Part shown: positions 1 through 13,213 of the stretch, piece by piece | Position numbering within the stretch: the stretch's first letter is position 1 | Layout of the letters: the number at the start of each line of letters is the position of its first letter | From: Tigriopus japonicus | Taxonomy: Eukaryota; Arthropoda; Copepoda; Harpacticoida; Harpacticidae | Length of the DNA stretch: 64,000 nucleotides | Direction: 5' to 3' | Assembly (NCBI GenBank): GCA_010645155.1 | Contig: CM021322.1 | Coordinates: forward strand, 6,576,919-6,640,918 | The notes under the pieces: model-generated | The model's database searches: none | What the model saw: the letters and a program-made list of their open reading frames with translations, nothing else | What the model was told of the DNA's origin: nothing | Translations under genes and position numbers: made by a program

Positions 1-3000
1 GAAGTAAAGTAGAAGTTTAGTTGTAGCATAGTAATACGGCGTAGAAATAACCATGCTCGATCAAGTTTCGCTACATAAGCTACATTTTTCAATTCCAAAA
101 CGCAGCCTATTCACTTAGCATATACTCTAGCATGTTTATTAATATTTTTACTTCCTCTTATTATGCTTCACCCATGCTTCTATCATAATTCCAAACTATC
201 TCAACAACCGACCTAATATCGTTTGTCTCCTTCTTATCAATGAGAATCAGAAGCTTCTTTGTTTGCTCTCAGACTAAGAAGAATTGAAAAAGTATAGTAC
301 AGTACGTAGTGTGCTTACTTTGCTTTATTGAACAGAGGAATAATTCCTACAATCAGCTTTTTCCAGAGCATTCATTAAGACTGTTGGGTTGATTTACACG
401 AGGAATGATGTAATCGCCAGCCATCATCACCACTACCCCAAGTATGGTATAGTTCAAAAACACGATAAATTCGTGCCTTGTTGATGAATGGGGAAGCAGG
501 AAGTTCTTTGTGGGAGGGTGGGTGAGCCGAATAACAATATACGAGCAATATGTAGTATGGCAAAGACTTCTGGCTCTGACAAATGGGAGGACAGTTTGTC
601 ACCATACACATCTCGTTCATCCATATTTCGGCGGTTTGAAGAAGTTGGTGGATTTGCAGAGAAAACTAACACCAAAGCAATGTTCTTTGTTTTGGATTAT
701 TTTTTGATGCAGCTTTTCAAGATGGTCAATTGTCTCCGCGAAAGTTAAGCGATTAGCGAAAAAGACCAAACGACAAAACATGCAAAACAGACAAAGACTT
801 ATATTCAAGGAAGCCTTTAGCTGTGACCATTTTACGACCTGCACCAATAGTGAACCAACCTAATCTTGTTGATGCGTAATTTGTAGGGATCATCTCCATG
901 CATACCATTATTTTTACTTTGCAACCAAACTAATAAATCTAACGTCGCAATAAATGTGTAGATAAAGACCAAACGACAAAATGTGCAAGCTGGATGTTGT
1001 TGAGGGTGTTTAATTTTAACAAACCGTGGTGTTTGTCCTGAATCGTGTTCGGATTTTCCTCATGGTATGTTTACACAAAAAGAACCAACTACTTCGTTTT
1101 GATGGACTTCCACTCGCACTACGCATTTAGATATATTTTACATGTACAATATGAAACACCGCAAATCAAACATTCATGTCATTTGTCATAACAAGATGTA
1201 TTTGATTGAGATGTCTTACTCAAGACCCCTCAAGACTTTTTGGTGCTACCAAAAAGGAAAACGAACAAAGAATTCGGATTTACTTCTTAATATGCGTGAA
1301 TGGTCTCAAGTCATGCTCGAAAACATACCCGTGAACCTTTGAGCCAATTCACTAAATTAACACTTTTGACAATGCTGGAAAATCCTATATTCCTGTGAAT
1401 GGGGACTTTTCGTACTTCGCATTTTATCACACAAAACGAGTCTAAAAAGTCGTCTGACACGGTCATTTGTAGTTATCGTCAAAAAACTGGATCGAAAGTG
1501 AAGAAGGTGCTCTACCTTGAACAACTGAAAGAGTATGTTAGTCTTACCGGAGATTTGAAAGCCAAAATGTAAGGCAAGGTACTGATGAATCAGAACACTG
1601 TTCATTGTGTGAAAATTTTTGAAAGCCAGGAAGACAATGTCGTTTTATTTTCTGAGCAATCAATCAGAGGGCTCTTGCCAAGATCATGTTTAGTAATAAA
1701 CTGTGCCAACGTTCCCTTCAAGATTTTTCTCCGGCCTCGAAAAAGGGACGGATTCCCAACGGTCGAAAGTGAGGCAAAAGGCCGTTCCATCTACAGTTCT
1801 ATATATGTGTATAGATAGAACTGTAGTTCCATCTAGCCACTACTCCGTGTTCCCAGATGAATTTGGAGGGAGGGTCTTTTGGGTAAATCGTGTGGTCCCG
1901 CTTTAAAAAAGCAACCATTTTCATGACCCTTTGCGGCTCATCCTTCAGCAAATGTCATATTACTTTTGTAAACAATGGGCCAAATGGTTTGCTTGTTCAG
2001 TTTTTAATTTTTGTTAACTTTGAAATAGACATGTTCAAATAAGTCACCTTATTTGAGTGTCACTTATTTTGGCAGTTTAAAAAAGAAGGACTTATGACAG
2101 CTTCAAGAAAAAGGCCGTCCTTTTGTCAGGTATTTAGTGTTCCTAAAACGATCCAATTAAAAGTTAGGTGAAGTGGAAACCAATGAGACAACAAAGGGCG
2201 AAAACAGCTCAAAGGAAATGTCCGGAATTTGTTCCCACAGGCGCTTATTATTTGTCTTTCTCCGCCAGAAAAAGGAAAAAGACTCTCAACAAGATCTTTG
2301 GAATCCTGCAAGAATGAGTGAGTGAGTGAGTGAGTGAGTCAGGGTGTTGGTTGGCATGTTTCGGATGAACAACAAGTAAGCCATAACACACCACCCAACA
2401 TTTGGGTGGCTTGATGAGCAGTGAGGAAGGGGGGGGGGGCGAAGTTTTGAGGCAAGATGATCAAAGATCCGGCAATCCCGTCTTGACAAGATGGGAATTA
2501 GATTTCCGAGGGAACGAACTCTTGCAGGGGTAATCAAGCGCAATCAAGGGTCAGTCAGCCTTCCTTTCGTCACGGCCACGATAGTTTTACTCACCACCTC
2601 TTTCTTAGCTTGCCTAAAACAATATTTTCCTCAGATGCCACCAAGACCATGGTGGTTAAAAGAGTAAGTTTTTACCGTCCTATGAATGTGAATACGTAAA
2701 TACTGTACAAATGTTAAACATGAAGAAAAAATATTGTTCATTTCTGTTGGAAAGGCATCAACGGGGACAAGGGTTTGGGCCAAAAAAAGAGAATCTGGTG
2801 GGAGTGGGACCAATATTAAGATCAAGAGACCTTTTTCCTCAAACATGTGTTACCATCAATTTCATTCACAGATTGAAAGCACTTGGTAGATGAAAGCCCG
2901 ATTCAATGAAACCGAGCAAGGAGCGGTTCCATTTTTGGGACAAAAGCTAAACTTCAAACAAATCTGCACCCTCAAAAATATATGTTTTTTACTTCTGTGG

Positions 3001-4204
3001 TGTCGTGTGACAGGTTGGGATCTTTCTTCTCCTGAGGGTTTATTCCCCATTTGAGGTCTCGTACCAATGAAGTCTGTGTGCGTCTCAGCATTTTGCATAA
3101 TCTTTGCCACGAAAAAGTAAGTCCCTCGAAGTTGATTCCCTCTGTAGTAAAAATTGCTAGAATCAACCCCTCTTGAGGGGAAATGTGACCCTGTGTCGCT
3201 ATTCATTTAGTGGTCAGCCGTCCCAGTCCTGGGATTCGTTCGTGGGGCTTGGGGTGTCCAATTTCGAATTGAAACAGATTGCACAAATTTCCTGAATGGA
3301 CAGAGTCACAGAGAAAGTCGGGCTCTCTCACACATCCTCTCAATTTATCCATTTGGAACACGGAACGAACCTTGGAACCCCACATTTCTACATGTACGTA
3401 CATGGTTGTGGGACAGACTGCGGACAAACTTTGGCCCGTTCTTAAATTTAACGCATACGTAAACGTTGGCATGACTTGGCTTTCGGGCTAAGAAATCAGT
3501 GTTCCACGCGTTGTTTGTTGTTTTCAAGTTCCATATCTAACAGGTCATGTCTGCCATTTAGTGCTTGCTTTGAATGGAGCGTGTTAAATAAAAAAGAGCC
3601 TCTGTGGAGAATGGAGCTCTGGCTTTGTGGGAGACCCATAAAAACGCTTCCTATCGGATGCAAGAGCAACCCCGTTTCACCCACCCCATAAATTATCTGT
3701 CTTGGCGGCTATGAATATTTTGGAACACATATCCCTCGAATTAACCACATTGCTTTTACTCCTTTCTTTTAAAAATTGCTCTTGGCACTGTTGGCATTAG
3801 TTCGACGTTTCGGGGTTTTCCCATGGATATTCTGGTACGTGGAACCATGCTCTGATCGATTTTCAACTTTCGAAGATGAACAGGGTCGCCTTTGTGGGCA
3901 ATTGACCGGAATATTGGGCTATGGGAAAAGCGGGTGAAGTATCCAGCTGTCACGTTGAAGAGTGCGCGAGTGACGTGGATAACACTTCAAGAAATAGAAA
4001 AAGACCGATGCAAAATAGAGCGAGAGGTCTTCTGCTCTCGGTTTGATCGCATCGGATGGAGACGAAAGGGGAGTAGAAAAAAGTGATAAATCTATTTTCC
4101 AGCTCTAGAGAATATTTGGATTTGGTTGTGTCGTACATAGGTATGATATTGCATTGGAGAGGAGATGGCTGAGGATCCACGAGAGCCGTGAATTTTAATT
4201 CAAA
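1..4204. other. Gene-free flank (no coding region recognised)
   Basis: I see no convincing gene here. The open frames are short, overlap on both strands and resemble no family I recognise. Visible structures are a GAGT microsatellite near 2313-2338, a G-run near 2429-2440, and a short hairpin near 1790-1825 whose arms read CTACAGTTCTATA and its complement. The 3' end of the neighbouring minus-strand transporter gene, including its untranslated region, should lie just left of 4205. Confidence 0.6.
2313..2338. repeat. (GAGT)n microsatellite
   Basis: Six tandem copies of a GAGT tetranucleotide are read directly. No coding frame is affected. Confidence 0.9.
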
Positions 4205-6595
4205 TCAGGTCGCTAGATCCGCAATGCTTTGCTTTAAGGGCGTGCCTTTCGTTTCCGGAAGTAAAAACTTGATCCAAATCGAGGCCAGGATCATAAGAAT
4301 GCCGAAAATGGCGGGAGGAGCACTCACGTACCAATATCCGCCCAAATCCACAATGAAAGGGGCGATTAGAGTGCCGGCCTAAGAACATGAGCAATAACAA
4401 TAAGATTAGGATAGCCCTCTTGAAATTGAAATGAGGAAATCATTCTCACCTTGCTCACTCCATCGAGAAGGGCCAAAACAAAGTTTCGGGTATCGGTGGA
4501 AAACGCTTCGGGTGTGAAAGTGTCCAGAAGACAAAAATCCGCCACAATCAGACCTTGAGTAAGCACCAAAAGGCCAACGCGGATAAGTAGGAAACGCACT
4601 GGGAACGCGAGGAATAAAATGCCCAGAATTCCACCCAAGAGGAAGAAGATCGGCAAGACATGGGTTCTTTTGAACTGAGGGTGAAAAATTGGCAGGATGA
4701 GGAATAGAAAAATGATTTTACTTCAAGGAATAAGTACCTTGGTATAGACTGGCAACAGGCAGGCTATGGATATAATGATGACAATTTCTTTGATGACAGA
4801 CATTATGAAAATGTCGAAATCCACAAGTTTCACCGAGAAATGGATTCCGTAAGAAGCCATCCCCACGAAAAACCAGGGCAAGAGAAAGAGGGCTATCCGT
4901 TTGCGAAATATCGGATAAGTGCAAAAATGCGACACACCTTGAAATGTGTCCCGAAATGTAAGATGCTCTCTGGAAAAAAAGAGAAAATAATAAGGTGAAA
5001 CTGAACTTTGCGCAAAGTTTTCCGTGGCTCCTCTTGCAACCTCCTTTTGGTACCTTTCTGTAACATCCGAACTGAGTTTGAGGGCTTTCATATTGCCTTC
5101 GAATCTGGACGCTCCATGGCCGAATTCGACGTTGATACCGTTGTATTTGGCGATTTTCCGTAGAACTACCTCAGCCTCTTCGAATTTACCGCGCTCCATT
5201 AACCAGCGTGGACTTTCCGGAATGACAAAGAAGTAAGATATGGTCAACAAGGATATCCCCGAGAAGGCTAATTGCATGGTGACCCAATCCCGGGAAAGAT
5301 AGGCAACGGCAGCCAAAATGATGGCGCCCACATTCCAACCTGTTAGGAAGGAAGGGGAAAATTGCTCAAGTCGCTCTCGCAACCTTCATTTCTAACAACT
5401 TATTTACCCAAATTCATGACGAAACCGGCAAGGCCGCGTCTAGATTTGGTGGATATCTCGGTCGTGATGACGAATAGGGCCACCCATGTGCCATGAGTGG
5501 TTCCGCCCACAAAGAATCTGGCCAATATGAATGCCAGGTAGGATTTGGTGGCAAAGCACGTGGCGAAAGTGGCAATCACATGGATGGCAGTCAGCGTTAA
5601 AACGATGGTTCTCCTTCCGAGACGATCTGAGAAGAATCCACTGAAGATCGTGGTCAACATGACCTTTGAGGTGAAAAATAGTTGGATTTGAAGTATAAAG
5701 ACTTGGGGTCAAGATCATTATAATGACTCACCCCGGCCATATAAGTACTGCTCACTAAAGGTAAAAGAGGTAGTCTGGCACAGACCAGATTGAAGTGGGT
5801 CACGATGGAACGCGCCATGACTGTCCCATCGTATGAGAAAGTCTGACAATCCATTCCAGATGAGTCGAAACATGCTGGGTCGTTGGCAAACAGCTATAAG
5901 CATACGATCGTTCATTTCGGAATACATCATTTCTTAAGAAATGGATTTGATCCTTGGACTCCTTCCCTTAGCAACATAACTGGTGAAAACGGGACAGAGC
6001 AAATAAGCAAGGGCACGGATTTCATCGTGCTGCTCTAAATAGATTTCCCTCCCCTGTTGCATCAAATTACGATTAACCCTCGATGTATGTTGCTTGCGCG
6101 AAGGAGCCTTTTTGGCAATTGGAAGACTATTTAATACTGTTTGATTTGTGGGCAAATCTTTACCGATGATATCGAGGTGTCGTTGGACGGGCTTTGTGAA
6201 ATGTATGACGTTCCATTTGACTCACTAAAGAAACAACGGAAATACGTCATTTTCGCAACCATCTTGCGTCTTACTTGTCATGTGGCTATCCAATGGACAG
6301 CCTTCGCGGTCACTTGTATCACTGAACACATTTCTTACCTGGGTGTGCACTCAAAACTGGGTGAAAAGGCCAAGAAAATGGGCGATAAATGGTTGCACGC
6401 ACTCACAATGGACGAAACCGAGGCCAGAAGAAGAATTAGCACCTGATACTTTCCAAAGCCTCCAATGTCCTCGAGAATGATCTCAAAGATGGCGTTTTTG
6501 TCACCTCGTTCGACGATGGTCTCTAATGTGGGCACGGGGAGCACGGATTGTCGTCGAGATTGTGGGAAGGCTTTCTCGTCTCGTAAGTGTTTCAT
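4205..6595 (-). CDS. SLC22-like organic ion transporter (copy A)
   Basis: Twelve-pass major facilitator of the SLC22 (organic cation/anion/carnitine transporter) type in the plasma membrane; the substrate cannot be inferred. Exons in gene order: 6339-6595, 6164-6224, 5732-5893, 5408-5663, 5054-5339, 4738-4969, 4450-4674, 4205-4378. All junctions are GT-AG and the phases match. The product is about 550 residues, the usual family length. Family motifs seen: a first membrane helix after ILEDIGGFGKYQ, then a large extracellular loop with Asn-Gly-Thr and Asn-Asp-Thr sites and several Cys, SDRLGRRT between helices 2 and 3, PESPRWL before the central loop, STDTRN late, and LPETKGTPL near the C terminus. 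The 61-nt exon 6164-6224 is needed to reconcile phases and encodes part of the extracellular loop. The 84-nt intron 4970-5053 is open in frame, so it could be retained, giving 578 residues. The stop is TGA at 4205-4207. Copy B is the upstream tandem paralogue. Confidence 0.85.
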
Positions 6596-7193
6596 CCTTC
6601 ATTCGGGGAGTAGATCCTGCCCCAACCTTGTTGACAATCTCAATGACATCGGAACCGTGTTGTTTCACCGACCTGGTTCATTCACTCGCCAATACACGTA
6701 AGACCGCGACCGTCCGTCCAAACGACCGCATGCTACATCGTCGTCTCTCAATCTCTTCAGTAGCACCAGAACATACTACTACTACTACTATCACTGCTAC
6801 ATTACATTCATAGCATACATACACTCACCCACTCTACAGTGTGTATTCATTGGCTTTGGACAGTGTGGATGTGCTTCGTACGTTTTACAGTGTCAAGAAT
6901 GTGAAACAGGTTTTCCGAGTTCACACCGTCACGGGGCAAATTCTGAACTCACCTATTCGACAGTGGCACTCTTCGTCTATCCCGGAGGGTTTGTACGTAC
7001 AACCTCGGCGATCCTAAGGCCATTTCGGATGGCATCAGGATATTCGATCGACAATGTACAACAAAAAACTTGAGTACAAATGCCTTGTCTGGTTGGGAGG
7101 GCACTTTATGGTATTAGATCTCTAGAATTCAAGAGCTCCGTTATTCGACCCTGGTTTTTATCAATTGATTTAGAGGGTATGAAATCGTTGGCT
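6596..7193. other. Intergenic spacer between the two SLC22-like genes
   Basis: About 600 bases separate the stop of copy B from the start codon of copy A, so this stretch must hold the 3' end of B and the promoter of A. I see a short ACT microsatellite near 6774-6788 but no recognisable TATA box or operator. Confidence 0.5.
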
Positions 7194-10156
7194 TTATTTC
7201 CGCAGTCTAGAAACGCACAATTGAGTAATGGAATTTTTTTGATCCTTGAGATCTTCCACCCCTTGGGTCAATGGTTGGTTTTTGGTCTCGGGCATGAAGA
7301 GGAATACAGCGGCTCCTAAAAGAAGGAACCCGCCAAAGATGGCCGGAGGCAATCCACGATTTGTGTCTCCTCCCAGATCCACAATAAACGGCGACAACAA
7401 GGTGCCAAACTGCAAAAATGGACGTCGTCAATCAGGGCCTCATTGGCCAATGGACATTTTATTGTGTCTTGCTATGTATTTGCGTCAACAACGTTCGAGA
7501 CGTTGGTGTCACCCACCTTGCCGAAGCTTTCAATGAGCGAGAATACTGAATTCCTCACGTCCGTGGAGAATACTTCCGCCGTGTACGTGTTGAGGAGAAA
7601 GAAATTGGATGTGATCAAGGCTTGGCAGACGATCAGCCAAATCCCTCTTGTCAACGCGAGTGACTCGTCCAAAAACAGGAATGCGATACAGAACACGCCA
7701 CTTAGGCCACAAAATGAACACAGGGTTATGGTTCGTCTCATCTGGTGGAAGTTCGGATCAGTGAATCTTTAGTGATATGGGCCTCAACAGGTTTGGGCCG
7801 AGCTAATCTACGTTCTAAGAATCTGGCGGTTGGAAAACTCGTAGGAGCCCACACGACACAGAGCTATTGAAAACTGCTAATGAAACGAAACTCCCATTGC
7901 ATTTGTTTTCCATTCTCCCCGACCAAAAATACTCGAATCTGAGTACGTAGGAGGTGTGGTTTGCCGTACAAATGATGGGGACTCACCTTGGTATAAAGAA
8001 GCACGAGGACGCAAATCGTGACAATAACGGCAAGTTCCTTGATGATGGTCAAAGCAAAGATGTCAAACGTCACCAATTTCGTCGAGAAATGGATCCCATA
8101 CGACGCCATGCCGATAGAAAACCAGGGCACAATCATCAGAAGGAATCGTTTCGTAAACTCTTTATTACGGACCAACTGGCCTATCCTGCCCTTGGCTTGC
8201 TTCAAATGTGATCCAAAGGAGTTATCGCTCTTGCTTCGGTCATTTGGCTCCTGGAGGATGCTTTCACTGATGATTCGAACAATATCTAGTTTTCTCTGCA
8301 TCTCCTCGAGAACGTTTGGGTCATTCACCCCATTGACCTTAGCTATCCTGAAGTAGACATTTTCCGCTTCGGCAAAGTGCCCGTGTCTTAAAAGCCAACG
8401 TGGAGACTCGAGCACCAAGAAGTAGTACGACACCATAACCAGAGCCAATCCGGCGAAGGTCCATTGCATCAAGATCCAATCTCGCAAGAGATAAGCCAAA
8501 GCAGCCAAGAGGATTGTGCCCACGTTCCAGCCAAAGTTTAAAACCCCACCGGACACGCCTCGACGATGTTCCACGGTCAGTTCTGAAGCCATGACAAAGA
8601 AGGCGGACCAACTTGCATGAATGGAACCACCAATGAAGAAACGCATGACGAGGACTCCCATGTACGATGATGAGACGAGGATCATAGCGAAGGCAGAGAT
8701 AATGTGCAAGGCACCCAGGAACAGGATCACTTTTCGTCGTCCAAAATGGTCGGAGAGTATTCCGCCGACACTGTTGAAAAAAATCACCTACGAGACGTGA
8801 GTACATGGTGAATGATGTTTAATACGGTAGGACTTGAATTTTGATTAGTACGTACTCCAGCCATGTAAACACCAGTGAGAATGGGAAGTAGGTAGAGGCG
8901 ATCGCAAACAAGATCAAAATCGCTGACAAACGTCCGGAGCATCGTGCTATTGTCAAAGTCATGGGTCAACAAGCATCTCTCTGAGCAATTGGAGGTAAAC
9001 GCCTGAAAAGCAAAAATCGGGGGAACATGATTTTGAGAAGATATAGTTTTGGAGGAAGCCCTGCTCAAGGTTGATTTAATTTTTGTACTTATTTCCCTAT
9101 ATTCAAAGTCTATTCACAGTGGTCGATTGTGGACCTTCGTCTCACTTGAAAGCTGGTTAATAGGAGTGGAGTTCATTTACCCACACTTAAGAGCTTTCAA
9201 AAGTCCAACTTTGGCAGTATCAAGAAGAGCTGTTCCAGAGGAGTTATCTGGTAAAATGTTGCGCGCAATTTTTTCTAGTTTATGTTTGGGTTCTTTTATC
9301 CGATACAGAGAAAGAATTTGCGCGCCAATTTTAGCATATTTATGGTATCTTATTGATGTTGAGACTGTGAATTTAGTCTTGATGAAAAGACTCCGTTAAT
9401 ATGTTGGGTCAAACCTGACATTCCTTGGGAGGTCACTTGAATCACAAATGACCTCCCAAACAGCCGTCAAAACCGCTGTACTGCATTAAATAGATTTACT
9501 GGACAGGTAAACAAACCAGCTAGTGCAAGGTGCAAGTCCCGAATAGACATGTATTTTACTTTGGTCTTTGGTTACCGTAAGGGAAGGCTAGTCTGACCTT
9601 TGCAAGAAAGGATGTTCAGCTCACTACCAAGCTTACTTCACGCTTTACTTCGCATTTCCGATAACATACGAGCTGCTTCTGGTTTGTTGCCAACTTTCCT
9701 GTCTTAATCCACTTCCCAATGAATTTCAAGTAATCAAAGACGTGCACCGCACGACTGCTTATCTAAACTGGTACGTAGGTGCTGTTTGATAATCGAGTGT
9801 CAACTGGTTTGGTCAATCTCCAAATGTTTGATATCATGCACACAATTCCCACCTACCTCGGGCAAAATCGGCGATTGGTCCAGTGGAGCTGGTAAGGATG
9901 GTTGTAGCTGACACTGAAATCTGGGTGAGAAGGAAAAGAAAATAGCTCCCAAATGGTTGAAGCTGCACAACACCGACGAGACGAGAGATATAACCAATTG
10001 GCAGACTTGAAATCGGCCAAATCCTCCCGATAACTCCAGAATGTCTTCCAAATGCTGGTTCTTCTCATCTTGAACTGATTGTTTCACTGGATTGACTCCC
10101 TTCTCAATGGATGGATGCGCCATGTTGTACAATCGATTCACAACAGAGACACTCAA
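7194..10156 (-). CDS. SLC22-like organic ion transporter (copy B)
   Basis: Tandem paralogue of the transporter at 4205-6595, predicted at 562 residues. Exons in gene order: 9857-10156, 8856-9002, 7987-8787, 7517-7741, 7194-7409. Every exon is a multiple of three, so all introns are phase 0. Motifs: ILELSGGFGRFQ before helix 1, SDHFGRRK, LESPRWLLRHG, STDVRN and MPETKNQP, the standard SLC22 signature set. The last two junctions fall at the same codons as in copy A, and the 225-nt penultimate exon has the same length in both genes, which supports duplication. Copy B has lost, or never had, the intron that splits copy A after NLG (5340-5407). Start: the first ATG at 10154-10156; an in-frame ATG a little downstream (MAHPSIEKG) is an alternative. 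An AATAAA overlaps the stop codon at 7193-7198. Substrate unknown. Confidence 0.87.
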
Positions 10157-10799
10157 TCTCTCTTTTGTACGTACGTTTGTCTCGATCTCTAATCAAGGAG
10201 TTCTGCCATTGGGTGGGTCTCCTCGGCGGAATAAAAAATCATGATTACCTGATCTTCCCATCCTTTAAGAGGTACTTGACCATATCACCGTACATCTGCC
10301 GTCCGGGCGCTTGCTGGCTCGTCCATTCACGACTCCAAAGTGAGCGGTTGCTCGGTTCAAACCTGAGGCCTTGCACTATAGATCGATCTATGGGCTCATA
10401 TTTTTACTTGGCGTGCTCTCGTAACAAGGTTATATTCCTTACTAACAACATCTTTATGCGCTTGTTTCAACATTTCGTCAATTGGCAAAACACTTGAGGA
10501 ACTTTTCAAGTAATTTAGAACCAAAATTGGATGCCATCGTTAGTTTTGAGGGAGATACAAAATTTGTATTATATACAATTAAAACAATTAAAATTTTGCC
10601 TCCATACCAAGACTTTCCCTTGTTATCTTCAACTGTGAAGCATCACCTTTTGGTATCAATATTGATACAATGGCTTTGACAGTAATAATAAGCTCTAGCA
10701 TGTCGTTCATAATATTGCGATCCCTGTTCCGACCTTACTTAGTGCTGGGAACACCAAGGCAAGATGAAACTAGAGCTCTATTATAATAGTGCTCTAGAT

Positions 10800-10925
10800 C
10801 AGGGGTGTGCAAACTTATTTAGCAATAGGCTCAATTGGTCGGACCGTAGGCGCTCGCGGGCCACACCATCCAAAACGGCAAATAATTTCTAGAGTAAAAT
10901 TCACGGGCTATGCCGAAACCATGCT
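10800..10925. mobile_element. Partial hAT-like element (one end only)
   Basis: The sequence begins CAGGGGTGTGCAAAC, a classic hAT-type terminal repeat, followed by GCGGGCCACACC. I could not find the matching inverted end within the next several hundred bases, so this is a truncated copy or a solo end. The right limit is approximate. Confidence 0.45.
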
Positions 10926-11160
10926 GCAGGCCACATTCTATTGAAAATGGCAGATTTATCTACAATTGATCAAACACCAAACAACTTTTCAAGGAGACCT
11001 AAAGGCTACTATTAAAAACTATAAAAGCCATACACTAAGAAAAGAAATCACTGACTTGAATTACGAAAGAATGCCATTGTTTTACTAGCGGATCATTGAT
11101 AACGTTAGGCGGAATGAAAGCCCTTGTATCAATGAAAGAAACGTAGTTTGGATTCGACAA

Positions 11161-11235
11161 GGGGATTCGAACTTACGCCGCCTTAGGAGGACTTATACTT
11201 ATTACACGTTAGACTGCGCGGCTGTTTATAATGCG
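11161..11235 (-). pseudogene. tRNA-like relic (tRNA pseudogene or SINE head)
   Basis: On the minus strand there is a B-box-like GTTCGAATCCCC, preceded by a possible long variable arm and CGCGCAGTCTAACG, reminiscent of a degraded tRNA-Leu D-arm. The acceptor stem does not pair convincingly. It is either a dead tRNA gene or the head of a tRNA-derived SINE. Confidence 0.3.
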
Positions 11236-12716
11236 TTCACAGGAGACACCCTCTTATGACTCTGGTTTATTTTCATGGAATCTGTAAAACACAAGTGCTT
11301 AGCAAAAATCTTTTGTAAAAAGGGCAAAAGAAAGGAGCAATTAAGTAACGGGATAATAGTGCACATGCACAAGACAGGCCTTTCAATCGTAAACAATCAA
11401 TTTTTATTGGCATAGTCAATATCATTAATCATTCACGATCTTTCAAAAGGAATAAGTGTCCATAAAGCTTTTACCTAAGTAATGGCTCATTCAAATGTAA
11501 CTAAAATGTCAAGTGAGTTGACACTGAGAGGTGAGTGGTTTATAAATAGTCTTTCAATTCCTGAAGTGGCCTTGTTAGCCTAATATTTCATTACAAATTA
11601 CAATGAAGGTAATTTGAAAGAAAATAGCACCAGCATTTTTGACGTTGATTAGAAAATGTGCTAATCTTGATGCCTCGATTTAAATCAAGACTCATATCCC
11701 TGACAACATTTTGAAGAATCTCAATTTAATGGAATTAGTGCACTACCCATAGGCCATATGTTTTGTGTCTGAAGATGCATGCTTCAAGCATGCCTTGGTC
11801 ATTGATTATCAAACTTTTTTTCTTAGATCAGTTATAATCACTAGATAGCCTGCAAGCTTTAGTCTGGCTGATTTGGCAAGCGGGGCGGAATGGGTAGAAT
11901 TTATGAGGAAAATGTCGCCATCGCAACTGTTGAGCGGACAGTTAGTGTGACCAAACATGTGAATCAAGACCAACTTTTTTTACTCCTTCTTGAAGCCACA
12001 AGTTTTTTTTTGTCCATATATGCATTGGATTAACCCTACATAACGCAAAAGCTTAAATTTATGTTTTTCCTGCCAATGACTTATTCAATGTACTGGCAAG
12101 AAAGTGCCAAGTTGAAGTATTCAAATCCAAGGTATGGTCACCTAGTGACGTCTTCGGTTCTACCGAGAAAGTGACCACTAGCAATAGCAAAAAATGACCC
12201 AAACCCATTACTTAATTCCACCTTTGATTCATCAATTTCATAGTTGTCATTTGCCTGGTCACTCATTTGAAATGTTCCCGCACTTCAACTCAACAGTTGG
12301 CGACCGGAGACACATTTTTAGGCTTACACTCCGTCTAGTATTAATAGAAGTCAATGTTTTTTTTTAGATCTTTTAACAGTTTTAAGGTGCTAAACCCCTG
12401 TTTGAATGTCAGTTGATTTGTACGAGGGGTATCCAGACCATGGGTAGACTGGGCATGTAACTCGTCAACAAGTGCGATTTTTAGATATTTGATTAGGATC
12501 TTATGAGCAAATGTTATTTTACGTGTTTTGGTGTTAGCAAACCCTGTTTGAAAGACGTTGTTGAACCTCCCATACCAATACTAGGTGAACACTTGTGAAG
12601 AAAAAGTGTTAGGTTTCGAAGTGAAACGTATTGGCTTCACACGGTACTGGATTTTTGGCTTGTTCCTCGCTTTTGTCGCTTATTTTCTATGCATCCATGT
12701 TCTGAATTGCAATAAG

Positions 12717-13213
12717 TGAGGCCCGGAAAAATATTTGCAAAAAAGTATCAAAATATCCAATGTATATATTTTATTCAAAAGTACATATTTGCTAAATATT
12801 TGAAAAAAAGCCGGATATTTAAGAAATATTTTTTTGACAACGCCATTATTTGGTATTTTTGTCTGTGTGCTCTGATTTTCCAAATTTGGTTTTGTTGAAT
12901 TTAATGCATTTGACCGTGGATGGAGGCATACTTGACAAGTAATTAATTTGAAAATACAATTTTCATTGTGCCTCAACAGATGGCGCAATATTTTTCGTGT
13001 TTGACAATAGTTTTGGTTGTGAATGTCTAATCTCAATACAAATGCCATTTTAAAAAAATTCTTGTATTTTGGAAATTTTTGAAATATTTTTTCTGACTCA
13101 AATATTCGAGAAAATATTTATTTTTCCTTGCAACTGCCAAAAAATTTAAAAAATCGAGGAAAAACGGAGAAATTAAAAAAAATATATATTAAGGAAAATA
13201 TTTCCGGGCCCTA
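12717..13213. mobile_element. Non-autonomous hAT-type element, AT-rich (MITE)
   Basis: The left end reads TGAGGCCCGGAAAAATATTT; the right end, reverse-complemented, reads TAGGGCCCGGAAATATTTTC. The flanks are GCAATAAG at 12709-12716 and GTAATAAG at 13214-13221, an 8-bp target duplication with one mismatch. The interior is AT-rich with many AATATTT words and no transposase. The 8-bp duplication and TAGGG-type termini indicate the hAT superfamily. Confidence 0.75.

Noticed and set aside
2862..3206. 114-codon minus-strand open frame
   Set aside because: It overlaps other open frames on both strands, has no recognisable domain and no splice context that extends it.
5894..6335. Transporter copy A being a frameshifted pseudogene
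   Set aside because: The phase conflict between its first and next coding exons disappears with the 61-nt exon at 6164-6224, which has good splice borders and a sensible loop sequence.
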